Assembly: GCA_025965155.1 (NCBI GenBank)
Contig: JAOPXN010000117.1
Span: forward strand, 1-63,364
Reading direction: 5' to 3'
DNA length: 63,364 bases
Origin: Propionibacteriaceae bacterium
Lineage (GTDB): Bacteria; Actinomycetota; Actinomycetes; Propionibacteriales; Propionibacteriaceae
The position numbers and the translations under genes are program-made. Positions 17,461-25,624 of the stretch are shown piece after piece (the first letter of the stretch is position 1; each line of letters opens with the position of its first letter). The notes under the pieces are model-generated. The model was given only the letters and a program-made list of their open reading frames with translations, was not told where the DNA came from and searched no databases.

Positions 17461-18780
17461 CTACGCCAGCAGGTCCAGCCGCAGCTGAGCGCTGTCCCGG
17501 TGCCCCGGCATCCCCTCGAAGTCGGAGATGGTGACGACCGGCTGCGCCTGCGCCACGGTGGCATCCTTGGTGGCCTTCTGGTAGGTCAGCTGCTTCAGAT
17601 AGCCGGTCACCGATAGTCCGCCGGTGTAGCGCGCACCGCGCGCCGTCGGCAGCACGTGGTTCGTGCCGGACATGCCCTTGTCGGCGTAGGCCACCGTTGA
17701 CCACTCACCCAGGAAGAGCGAGCCGTAGTTATGCAGGTTGTCGAGGTAAAAGTCGGTATCCGCGGCGAGGATCTCGAGGTGCTCCGGAGCCAGCAGGTCC
17801 ATGATCTGTGCGGCCGTCTTGGCAGAGTCGGCCACGTAGATCGACCCCCAGTCGCGCCAGGCCGCTCCGGCGATCTCGCGGGTCGACAGTCCCGCCAGCT
17901 GACGCTCGATCTCGATCTCGACCGCCGCCGCCAGGGTCGCGGACGTCGTCACCAGGCAGGCCGGGGAGCTGGGTCCGTGCTCCGCCTGAGCCAACAGGTC
18001 CGCGGCCACCATCGTCGGGGTGGCTGTCTCATCTGCGATCACCGCTACCTCGGAAGGCCCGGCGAGGACGTCGATGCCGACTTTGCCGTACAGCTGGCGT
18101 TTCGCCTCGGCCACGAAGGCGTTACCGGCGCCGACGATCATGTCAGCGGCCACGCCGTCCAGCAGCCCGAAGGCCATCGCGGCGAGCGCCTGCACGCCGC
18201 CAAGCGCGAAGATGCGGTCGGCGCCGGAGGCGCGGGCGGCGTACAGAACAGCCGGATGAGCGCCGCCCTGGTTGGACGGCGGTGTGGCAGAGACGATGTT
18301 GGGCACCCCGGCGGTCCGGGCGACCCCGATGGTCATGAACGCGCTCGCGAGCAGCGGGAACCGGCCGGCTGGGAGATAGGCACCCACGTTCTGCACCGGC
18401 ACATACTTCTGGCCGCAGACCACCCCGGGAATCACCTCGTCCTCGAAGTCCGTCAGATGCGCTCGCTGCATGGCGGCAAATCGACGGGTACGCTCAGCCC
18501 CGGCGTCGAGGGCAGCGCGGAGATCTCCGGGGAGCTGAGCGGTCAGCCCGTCGATGCGCTCCGCGGCGATCTCGAAATCGTCACCGCCAGTCCAGCCGTC
18601 CAGCTGCTCGGCGTAGCGCCGCACGGCGGGTAGCCCATTCCGCTCGATGTCGCTGAGCATGCTGGACACGGTCTCAATCACCTTCGGATCCGACTGCGCC
18701 GCCACATCGGGTCGCGCCGGTTCGCGGACCACTGTAAAGGCGCCGCTGATTCGGTTCTTGTCGGTGGGAGTCAAGTGCAT
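17461..18780 (-). CDS. Second HisD-family dehydrogenase
   Basis: About 439 aa and paralogous to the gene at 10615. It keeps the metal and catalytic positions (LLAQAEHGPSS, LAPEHLEIL, YADKGMSGTNHVLPT, MPGHRDS). It differs through the N-terminal half (FEDEVIPGVVCGQKYVP, YLPAGRFPL), so it likely acts on a different alcohol. The ATG at 18780 has no ribosome binding site but follows a strong promoter by 6 nt, suggesting a leaderless mRNA; the frame is open to 18843. It is transcribed towards the transporter operon, under its own operator. Confidence 0.8.
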   Translation of the reverse strand: MHLTPTDKNRISGAFTVVREPARPDVAAQSDPKVIETVSSMLSDIERNGLPAVRRYAEQLDGWTGGDDFEIAAERIDGLTAQLPGDLRAALDAGAERTRRFAAMQRAHLTDFEDEVIPGVVCGQKYVPVQNVGAYLPAGRFPLLASAFMTIGVARTAGVPNIVSATPPSNQGGAHPAVLYAARASGADRIFALGGVQALAAMAFGLLDGVAADMIVGAGNAFVAEAKRQLYGKVGIDVLAGPSEVAVIADETATPTMVAADLLAQAEHGPSSPACLVTTSATLAAAVEIEIERQLAGLSTREIAGAAWRDWGSIYVADSAKTAAQIMDLLAPEHLEILAADTDFYLDNLHNYGSLFLGEWSTVAYADKGMSGTNHVLPTARGARYTGGLSVTGYLKQLTYQKATKDATVAQAQPVVTISDFEGMPGHRDSAQLRLDLLA

Positions 18781-18815
18781 ACGTATAACATAGAGATCGC
18801 GCACCCCCTTGGCAA
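18777..18815 (-). promoter_or_regulatory. Leaderless promoter with overlapping LacI-type operator
   Basis: On the minus strand TTGCCA (18810-18815), a 17-nt spacer and TATGTT (18787-18792) form a strong promoter. The ATG (18778-18780) follows 6 nt after the -10, where transcription should begin. The palindrome ATACGTAT (18779-18786) covers the start site and the first two bases of the start codon. Repressor binding would directly block initiation. Confidence 0.6.
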
Positions 18816-18896
18816 CAGCCCGGCCCTGAAGCCTCCCTTGCAAGCCTTCGGGTGAGAGCGCTTGTGCGGACGTGCCGCCGGGAGGAGCCTGTTCTC

Positions 18897-19067
18897 ATGG
18901 CCAAGTCGTGGAAGTGCCGGCTGAAGCTGCATTCCTGGGAAGGCCGGACCAACCCGGAGACGAAGGAGCGTTACGAGGTGTGTGTTCGCTGTGACGCCTA
19001 CCGCGACCGGGGGAACGCCGCTCCGGGCTCGGGAGCCGCCGGCGTCACTGGAATGGGTTTCGGCTGA
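18897..19067 (+). CDS. Small Cys/His protein, zinc-ribbon-like
   Basis: A 56-residue protein (MAKSWKCRLKLHSWEGR at the start) with Cys7, His12 and a later CVRCDAY pair, giving a possible C-H-C-C metal site. A GGAGGAG box lies 9 nt upstream of the ATG. The C-terminus is Gly/Ala-rich. Similar very small proteins are common in actinobacteria without known function. It is divergent from the second HisD-like gene, and its promoter must lie in the same short intergenic stretch. Confidence 0.6.
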   Translation: MAKSWKCRLKLHSWEGRTNPETKERYEVCVRCDAYRDRGNAAPGSGAAGVTGMGFG

Positions 19068-19207
19068 TACTGCTGCAGCGGATGTGAATGGTGCCCCAAA
19101 CTGAAACTCAGGCCGGTCGCCGGGTACCGGTGAAGCCTCGACACCGTCACCCACGGTGACGCCGCCCACCACGAGTGGACCGGTCACCGAGACGCCGTAC
19201 CAAGAAA

Positions 19208-19984
19208 TCAGGCTCTTGCTGCTCCGGCCCTCGACTCCAGCGCATCGAGATCGCGCTCGGCGTACAGGCGGTGCTGCCACTCCTCGTTGAGGATGCACAA
19301 CAAGCACTCCCGGACCGGATAGCTCACCGACTCAGGCCACCCTGGTTCCAGGACCGGTGACGTGCTCGAGTTCAGCGCTTCATCAGTGAGGTCGTGCAGT
19401 ACTCGACGGACGGTTGCCATCCGATCCTTTCGCAGAGCGAGGACCTCGTCCAGGGACGGGCGTGCGTCGCGGTCACGCGGCACACCGGATTCGTCCTTCA
19501 TCTGGTCAAAGGGCAGGTCCAGGGGGTCCCATGGCCGCGGGTCGCCGAGCACCACCCGCCGGATCCAGGCGTCGGTCGCGAACAGTAGGTGGCGCAGGGT
19601 CTGAATGAAGGACCACTCGCCATCGACCGACTCGTGCAACAGTACGGAGTCCAGCTGTCGGGCTCGCGCAACGGTTTCATCCCACAGTCGCTCGACCAGT
19701 TCCCATGCCTCGCGGAAACCGGCTGGATCGGTAGGGCGCATCTTGGCCCGGTCTGGGTAGCGGCGATCCAGCTCAGCATGGATCAGCGGCGCGACGTCGA
19801 CGCCGTTGATTCGGAGGTTCCACACCGCACCGTCGATGTCCACGTCGATCAGCTCGACCCCACGCATCACAACACCAGTCAGGTCGACCTGCTCGAAACG
19901 GGCACCGCTCAGGTCAGCCACGTAGAACCGAGCGCCGGGCATCTTCACGTGCTCGAAAGCTAAGTTCCCATCAGTTGCATCCAT
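19208..19984 (-). CDS. DinB-family protein with pentapeptide-like N-terminus
   Basis: About 258 aa. Residues 5-60 form pentapeptide-like repeats (ARFYVADLSGARFEQVDLTG). A DinB four-helix bundle follows (WELVERLWDETVARA, GEWSFIQTLRHLLFATDAWI, ECLLCILNEEWQHRLYAERD). The His residues in HLLFATDAW and EWQHRLY could be the DinB metal ligands. The ATG at 19984 has a GGAGG box. Such DinB proteins are often thiol- or metal-dependent transferases; the activity here is unassigned. Confidence 0.78.
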   Translation of the reverse strand: MDATDGNLAFEHVKMPGARFYVADLSGARFEQVDLTGVVMRGVELIDVDIDGAVWNLRINGVDVAPLIHAELDRRYPDRAKMRPTDPAGFREAWELVERLWDETVARARQLDSVLLHESVDGEWSFIQTLRHLLFATDAWIRRVVLGDPRPWDPLDLPFDQMKDESGVPRDRDARPSLDEVLALRKDRMATVRRVLHDLTDEALNSSTSPVLEPGWPESVSYPVRECLLCILNEEWQHRLYAERDLDALESRAGAARA

Positions 19985-20176
19985 GTCGGTAACCTCCGTG
20001 CGCGCCACTCGGCCGGACAGCCGGGCAATACCGATGGCCGGTTGAGATCTTTTCACAGACAGGCGGTCCGTGGCAGATCACCTGTCGGTGGGTATCCGCG
20101 ACACCGGCATGTGGCCAGCATTTCACCCTCGCGTCGCCAGCTGCCCCGCTGTCGGGGACTCTGGACTGGCTACACG

Positions 20177-20818
20177 TCAGCGGTTCTGGGCTTCCCAGGT
20201 GAGGCCGAGGGCGGCGGTGCCGTTCTGGGTGGTGTCTGGTGCGTTGCTGCTGACGGTGTAGGTGATCTGGTAGGTGCGGGTCTCGTCGGCGGTGCCGGTG
20301 GGCGCCCAGCTGCCGACACCGTTGGTGTAGCCGGTGTGGCTGGACCCGAAGCCGGCCAGGGTGCCGGTGTACAGGCTGGAGCCGGTGGTCAGCGGGGTGT
20401 AGCCGGTGCAGGAGCCGAAGGAGCCGCCGGTGCCCTGGGTGATGCTCAGGTTGATGTGGGCGGCCAGGTTCTTGGTGGTCTCCGGGGTGGTGCCGTAGAG
20501 CTTGACCACCGAGGCCAGGCTGCCGGTCGAGGTGACGGCGATGCACCTGGTCCCGGTCGAGCCCGGCTTTAGGTTGTCCGCGGTGAACGCGGCCGTGTTG
20601 GCGTCGTCGTCGCGCAGGGCGAGCGACCCGGCGGCCCAGTTGTTCGTCGGGTTGACGGTGGTGTCGGAGTACGCCGAGTACGAGGCCTGCGAGACGACCA
20701 GGCCGGAAACCGCAACGGCGGCCGGGATGGCGGCCAGGGAGACGAGCTTGGCGAGCCGACGCGACGAGCGGCGGGCCGTGGCGGCGGCGGTGCTGGCGGT
20801 GGCGGTGGTGGTGGGCAT
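20177..20818 (-). CDS. TasA/CalY-like secreted protein, SipW-type signal
   Basis: About 213 aa. A Lys/Arg-rich start and hydrophobic core are followed by SQASYSAYSDTTVNPTNNW, the layout of SipW-processed TasA/camelysin-type proteins. The mature part is Thr/Ser/Gly-rich, with two Cys (TRCIAV and FGSCTGY), and ends TWEAQNR. It is a clear paralogue of the gene at 22547 (shared LKPGS.G.RCIAV, ITQG.G.SFGSC, GLTWEAQN). The ATG at 20818 has an AGGAG box. A role as matrix fibre or pilus-like surface protein is inferred from the family. Confidence 0.72.
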   Translation of the reverse strand: MPTTTATASTAAATARRSSRRLAKLVSLAAIPAAVAVSGLVVSQASYSAYSDTTVNPTNNWAAGSLALRDDDANTAAFTADNLKPGSTGTRCIAVTSTGSLASVVKLYGTTPETTKNLAAHINLSITQGTGGSFGSCTGYTPLTTGSSLYTGTLAGFGSSHTGYTNGVGSWAPTGTADETRTYQITYTVSSNAPDTTQNGTAALGLTWEAQNR

Positions 20819-20859
20819 GACGAGCTCCTGAAGGCGGCTGTGGTGGCTGAGATCCGGAG

Positions 20860-20945
20860 CAGCACCCGGGCTGACTCCCCGGCGCCGGGATGTCCGGTGC
20901 TGGTAGGAAGAACCTTGCCGGGGCAACCGCGGGAGTCCCTCAAGG
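20860..20945 (-). other. Possible structured mRNA leader
   Basis: The 5' region of the TasA-like gene can fold. CAGCACC (20860-20866) pairs with GGTGCTG (20896-20902) around a perfect CCCGGCGCCGGG palindrome (20878-20889). A separate helix pairs CCTTG (20913-20917) with CAAGG (20941-20945). I could not match it to a known riboswitch. In GC-rich DNA some of this is expected by chance. Confidence 0.25.
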
Positions 20946-21092
20946 TCACCGAGGTCGCCGGCTCAGCAGTACAGAAAGGTTGATCCTTTAACTACCTAAC
21001 CTTGAGTTCACCTCTGGGAACCGTTCATGAACGCACTCCCCACCGCCGGACCTAGCCATTGCGCAGCACGGAAGGTGGCCCGGCCCCGTGAC

Positions 21093-22544
21093 TCAGATGC
21101 CGGATTCGTACTGGGCGTCGACCTGGTTGGCCGACAGAGCTGTCATGTAGACGGCGGCATCGTCCAGGGTGCCGGCGAAATACCGGCTAGTTGGTGCACT
21201 GTTCCAGCCGTCGAGGTTGTCGTAGGCGATCCGCACGTAGCCGGAGGTGATACTTCGCCCGGTGGTCACCGACGTGTCGGAGGCAACCAGGTCACCATCG
21301 ACGTACAACTTCATGCCGCCCGAGGACAGCGTTGCCACGGTGTGGTGCCAGGCGCCGTCGTTGTAGGCCTTCGGCGAGGTGATGGTCTTCATGGTGCTCG
21401 GCTGTACACCGAAGATGATCTTCCCGGCGTTGGTCATGTACAGGTGCCGGTCGAAGGTGCTTGACACCCCGGTTCGCGAGTTTCCGAAACCGATCAGCTT
21501 GCCGCCCCGGGTTGTTGTGGTCTTGAACCAGATGCCGACGGTGAAGGTATTAGGCACCGGGGTGTCGATCAGCGGCGAGCTGAGGTAGCCACTCGAGCCG
21601 TTGAATGTTATAGCCCGGCCAGAGTCGCGCGCGCAGGCGAGGGTGGCTCCGGCCGTCTTGCCGGCTTGACCGAAGACGCCGGTCCGGCCGCCGCCCGAGC
21701 TGTCGGCGGCCGTCGTCGTGGTCGACGACGTCTCGTCCATCCGGTACCAGAAGTAGGGGACGGCGGCGGTCACACCCTTTGCGCACCTGAAGTAGGTGGC
21801 GGCGGCCAGGCTGCTCGTCGTTGCCGTGGTGTCTGAGAAAGCCGCGTCGGCGGCCGGCACGAGTACCAAGCCGGACAGGGCGGCGACCGCGAGAGCGCTG
21901 GCGGCGCCGGACATAGGGGCCGGGCGCTGTGTCGTTGAGGCCTCATGTCCGAGCTGTTGTGCTGTACCGGCAACGGGGCTCTCCGGCGCGGCGCCGGGCC
22001 TGCCCTCGTCGTCCGGCTCGTCCGATTCCGATTCAGGGAACCCGAACCTGCGGCTCTGTGCGGCGATGGCGGTGAGCGCCGTGAGGGCGAGTACGCCGAG
22101 GGCCAGGGGTAGCCAGGCGCGTTCACGAACCCAGACCACGGGCAGCCCGACCCACGGCACGCGGAGGGTTCCGATGCCTCGGACGGCGGACAGCGGGACG
22201 GGTGAGGAGTCGTCGTTGGCGTTGGCGTCGCCGCGGGTGACCAGCCGGCCGTCATCATCGACTCGGACGAAACGGTGGAGCCGCAGCCGACCGGGGTGGT
22301 CCGGGTCGTCGAACAGCAGCACACTGCCGACCGGCGGCGGTGTGGCCCCGACCGGACGCGAGACCGCAACGTCCCCCACGTGCAGCCGCGGCAGCATCGA
22401 ACCGCTGCTCACCGTGGTCGGCTGCCACCCCACGACGGCCGGCAATGCGCCCCACAGACCGAGACAGATCACCACGGCGATGACAGCCTTCGACAGGGTG
22501 GTCGCGATCAGCCAGGGCCAGGTCCAGACGCGTACGTCGGTCAC
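21093..22544 (-). CDS. SipW-type signal peptidase fused to a LamG domain
   Basis: 483 aa. The N-terminus is a type I signal peptidase of the SipW/archaeal kind: membrane segment at about 19-38, catalytic Ser49 in SSGSMLP, His90 in LRLHRF in place of Lys, Asp in RGDANANDD, and a second membrane segment at about 142-162. After an acidic linker, a third hydrophobic segment ends AADAAFSDTTATTSS (about 213-245), itself like a SipW substrate signal. A LamG/concanavalin-type jelly roll follows (about 262-480; TFTVGIWFKTT, WHHTVATL, LYVDGDLV). No ribosome binding site precedes the internal ATG at 21914, so I read one fused polypeptide. It is 2 bp from the TasA-like gene upstream. Confidence 0.78.
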   Translation of the reverse strand: MTDVRVWTWPWLIATTLSKAVIAVVICLGLWGALPAVVGWQPTTVSSGSMLPRLHVGDVAVSRPVGATPPPVGSVLLFDDPDHPGRLRLHRFVRVDDDGRLVTRGDANANDDSSPVPLSAVRGIGTLRVPWVGLPVVWVRERAWLPLALGVLALTALTAIAAQSRRFGFPESESDEPDDEGRPGAAPESPVAGTAQQLGHEASTTQRPAPMSGAASALAVAALSGLVLVPAADAAFSDTTATTSSLAAATYFRCAKGVTAAVPYFWYRMDETSSTTTTAADSSGGGRTGVFGQAGKTAGATLACARDSGRAITFNGSSGYLSSPLIDTPVPNTFTVGIWFKTTTTRGGKLIGFGNSRTGVSSTFDRHLYMTNAGKIIFGVQPSTMKTITSPKAYNDGAWHHTVATLSSGGMKLYVDGDLVASDTSVTTGRSITSGYVRIAYDNLDGWNSAPTSRYFAGTLDDAAVYMTALSANQVDAQYESGI

Positions 22545-22546
22545 GT

Positions 22547-23143
22547 CTAGGTGTTCTGTGCTTCCCAGGTGGCACCGAAGGAGACGGTCCCGCCCTGGGC
22601 GGAGTCGGGGATGGACGCGCTGACGGTGTACGCGAACTGGAAACTGCGGGACTCGGCTGCGTTACCGGTCGGGACCCAGTTCCCGAGGCCGGTGGAGTAG
22701 CCGGTCGCAGCACCTGTGAAGGAGGCGAGCGTCCCCGAGTAGACCATGGATCCGCTGCTCAGCCCGGTGAAGCCACTGCAGGAGCCGAAGCTCGCGCCCG
22801 AGCCCTGCGTGATGGTGAGCGTTACATAGCTGCCAAGGCTCTTTGTGCTGGTTACGTCGGTGGCGTACAGCTTGACCGATGACGGCAACGTGCCGTCGGA
22901 GGAGACAGCGATGCACCGCGACCCCGACGACCCGGGCTTGAGGTTAGTCAGCGACAACAGCGCCGAGCCGGAGTCGTCGTCAGTCAGGTTCACCGAACCC
23001 ACAGACAAGCTGTTCCCGGCGTTGGACACCTTCGCGCTGAACGACGCGTACGACGCCTGACCCACCACGGCCAGCGTGAGCACCGCGGCAACCGGCCACA
23101 GCAGCCACCGCACAAAGCGGGCGGCTCGGGCAGTGGGTGCCAA
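22547..23143 (-). CDS. TasA/CalY-like secreted protein
   Basis: 198 aa, starting at TTG (23143) with a GAGGAG box 6 nt upstream. The short signal is followed by VVGQASYASFSAKVSNAGNS, the SipW-substrate layout. The mature part parallels the protein at 20177: LKPGSSGSRCIAV, ITQGSGASFGSC and the terminal TWEAQNT. It precedes the signal peptidase fusion by 2 bp, so enzyme and likely substrate are co-expressed. Confidence 0.72.
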   Translation of the reverse strand: MAPTARAARFVRWLLWPVAAVLTLAVVGQASYASFSAKVSNAGNSLSVGSVNLTDDDSGSALLSLTNLKPGSSGSRCIAVSSDGTLPSSVKLYATDVTSTKSLGSYVTLTITQGSGASFGSCSGFTGLSSGSMVYSGTLASFTGAATGYSTGLGNWVPTGNAAESRSFQFAYTVSASIPDSAQGGTVSFGATWEAQNT

Positions 23144-23250
23144 CGGGGACTCCTCTGCGGTGCTGGTCGCCAGGCCGCCCCCGCGGCTGTGAATTCTAAG
23201 GATAGACGACGCGAAGGTCTACCTCGACGACCCGGCGGGAATACCGTCAG

Positions 23251-23270
23251 CCGACTCCTCTATGAGTCGG
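23251..23270. other. Stem-loop, CCGACTC/GAGTCGG
   Basis: A perfect 7-bp inverted repeat with a 6-nt loop lies 108 bp upstream of the TTG start at 23143. There is no T-run on either side, so it may be an operator or part of a leader rather than an intrinsic terminator. Confidence 0.3.
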
Positions 23271-23715
23271 GCCCTCTACGGGAACCGGCGGACGCTTGAG
23301 TGTCCGAGGTTGGAACCAGGGCCAGCGGCTCACAACAACGAGATGCCTGTCGCGCACCTGATGCCCCGGCCCCCTTAACTTCGCGGGGCACCAGGTAACG
23401 CCGTCGCCACGAACTGGCATGCGTACAAATATCCGTGGCGCCAGCCGTAGACGGAAGATGCTCAGCCCCCCACTGGGTCAGGTCCGTCTGCGGAGGTTCA
23501 TCGGCCCGAAGGATCCGCAAACGTTGCGGTCGGGCGTGGGTCGCCGCTACACCTGAAATGAGAATGCGTCAGGTCCAGGATCGCTGCCTCCCCTAGGTCG
23601 GAATCGGTCCAACGCCGGGGTCCGGGGCGCCAAAGGAGAACTACAAATCAGACTATCCGATGAGGCATGCGGACGCCAGGTTTCAGCCACTGGTCGCTAA
23701 GGTGCCTCCCCGCAC
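23271..23715. other. Intergenic, no gene seen
   Basis: About 445 bp between the secretion cluster and the flavin-dependent monooxygenase. Short frames here (for example 23260-23520 on the minus strand) lack ribosome binding sites, and their residues do not look like protein. No repeat or RNA was recognised. Confidence 0.4.
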
Positions 23716-24759
23716 TCATTCCGCGCTGCCCGCAGCCTGCCGTACGGCGGGCGCGATCTCTCCGGCGAGCCGGGCGATCGACTCCTCGACCCGCCCGCGC
23801 GGCAAGCCGCCCCAGTCCACCTGGCCGAAGAACCGATCGATACCGAGGACCTCTTTGCAGTAGAGGATCTTCTCGGCGATCTCCTCCGACGCGCCGATCA
23901 TCAAGGCCATGCCTTGCCCGGTCCCAGCGTCGAACTGGGCCCGGCTTACGGTGAAACCGCGGCCGCCCGGCCGCTTGGGGCGAAGGTATTCGTAGTAGTA
24001 CGGGTACACCTCCCGCGCAGCCGCAGAGCTTCCCGCAGCGTAGAAGTGCGTGGAGATGCCGACCCTCAACAGGTCAGAGTGGCCGGCCGCCTCCCCCGCC
24101 GCCCGGTAGGCGTCGACGGCGCGGCGCGCCTGGTCGATTGACCCGCCAATCAGTCCCAGAGTCATCGGTAGCCCTAGACGCCCGGCCCGCTCGGGACTCC
24201 CCGGGGACCCGCCCACCCCCACCCAGATTGGCAGGTCCAGGGCACGTGGGATGACCTCGGCGTCCCGCAACGGCGGCCGGAACCGACCCTCCCAGCGCGA
24301 GATCGTGGAGTGCTTTCGAAGCGCGAGCAGCAGCTCCAGTCTCTCGTTGAACGCTGCGTCGTAGTCGGCCAGATCGATTCCGAAAAGGGCGAACGGCTCG
24401 GTGAAGGCGCTTCGGCCGACCGTGAGCTCTGCCCGTCCGCCGCTGATCAAGTCCAGAGTGGCGAAATCCTGGTAGACGCGGACCGGATCAAGCACGCTCA
24501 GCACCGTCACCGCGCTGGTCAGCCGAATGGAGGTTGTGCCAGCTGCGACGGCGGCGAGAACCACCGCCGGCGACGATACTGCGAAGTCGACACTGTGATG
24601 CTCACCGAGACCGAACACGTCCAGACCCAAGGTGTCGGCCAGCTCGGCGTATCCCACAATCTCGGCAAGCCGCTGCTGCGCCCCAACCGGACCCCCGCTG
24701 AGCGGATCCAGCTGCAGATCGCTCAACGAGACGATGCCCAGCTCCATCTCCGGCGCCAC
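23716..24759 (-). CDS. LLM-class flavin-dependent oxidoreductase
   Basis: 347 aa, bacterial-luciferase-like TIM barrel using FMNH2 or F420. Landmarks are LGLDVFGLGEHHSVDFAVSS near residue 50, VRVYQDFATLDLISGGRAEL and TVGRSAF near 110, and a C-terminal ASEEIAEKILYCKEVLG. GTG at 24759 and ATG at 24747 are both possible starts; neither has a strong ribosome binding site. It stands alone next to a large non-coding region, so the substrate is open. Confidence 0.85.
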   Translation of the reverse strand: MAPEMELGIVSLSDLQLDPLSGGPVGAQQRLAEIVGYAELADTLGLDVFGLGEHHSVDFAVSSPAVVLAAVAAGTTSIRLTSAVTVLSVLDPVRVYQDFATLDLISGGRAELTVGRSAFTEPFALFGIDLADYDAAFNERLELLLALRKHSTISRWEGRFRPPLRDAEVIPRALDLPIWVGVGGSPGSPERAGRLGLPMTLGLIGGSIDQARRAVDAYRAAGEAAGHSDLLRVGISTHFYAAGSSAAAREVYPYYYEYLRPKRPGGRGFTVSRAQFDAGTGQGMALMIGASEEIAEKILYCKEVLGIDRFFGQVDWGGLPRGRVEESIARLAGEIAPAVRQAAGSAE

Positions 24760-25624
24760 TCAGGCCTGCCCGATGTAAGAACCGAAACGCCCGGCGGCGG
24801 CCATTGTCGCCAACACGACCTGCGTCACCCACAAAAGGATGTTCATGACACTCCGATCAAGTGGAACGCCCGCTCCACTTGCGCCAGGCTACAGTCTCTG
24901 GACCGACCCTTCCACTTCGCTGCTGGGAGTGTCGTCCATGCCTGACCGTCCGGCCGACGGCGCCGCCTTGCGCTCGTCGCCCCCCTAACCACAATCCCCA
25001 CACAGCGGCCGGATGCCATACCGCAAACCATGGGTTGAGTCCAGGGACCTAGTCTGAGAAGCAGCGGCGCCTGTTCGCACACCGCGCGTCGAACTAAAAA
25101 TTCGTGATGTTCACAGCCCAGCCACCCCTAATGTGAAAATATTCCTAGGCCGGGGTCCCGGGCGCCAGCCTCCAACTAGGTACAGCATACGGCCGAAGCA
25201 CTTTTGATGCCATCACTATGGATCATAGGGTGGCTAACTTCCGTGTCCAGCGCAACTGTCGGGTCCCGCGACCAAGCGAGCTGCAGCGGCCCAGCACTGC
25301 AGAGCCGCCGCCCGAAGGATCACCTTCGGGCGGCGGCCATCAACACCACGGACATTCCAGGGGGGAGTGGCCTCCGTGGCAATCTCAGCCTGTCAGCCAT
25401 ACGCGTGTTCCACAGCGCTTAGGTGACCCCCAAAAAGCGGTACACAGGTTGGGATCTCCCTTACTGGCGACCGCTCAGGTGCTGATGACCTGATCCGCCC
25501 GTGTTTCGTGCCCTTTGGGGCTACCGATACCGGCTAGGGACTGCGACCTTTGAAGTGAGTCCCGGCCCCAGCGCGGCCGGCCACACAAGCGGACCCGCGA
25601 TACAGGATTTGGGAGAGGTCTACG
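24760..25624. other. Long intergenic region without a convincing gene
   Basis: About 865 bp between the divergent LLM oxidoreductase and the small cupin. No frame has both a ribosome binding site and protein-like composition. The main structure is the perfect hairpin at 25304-25337, listed separately. Confidence 0.4.
25304..25337. terminator. Perfect 15-bp hairpin, terminator-like
   Basis: The arms GCCGCCGCCCGAAGG (25304-25318) and CCTTCGGGCGGCGGC (25323-25337) are exactly complementary around a 4-nt loop, ATCA. No T-tract follows on either strand; actinobacterial terminators often lack one. There is no recognised gene on either side for it to end, so it may terminate an unannotated transcript. 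Confidence 0.45.

Noticed and set aside
20840-20990. c-di-GMP or other known riboswitch before the TasA-like gene
   Set aside because: The conserved GEMM core sequences are absent; only generic GC-rich helices are seen.
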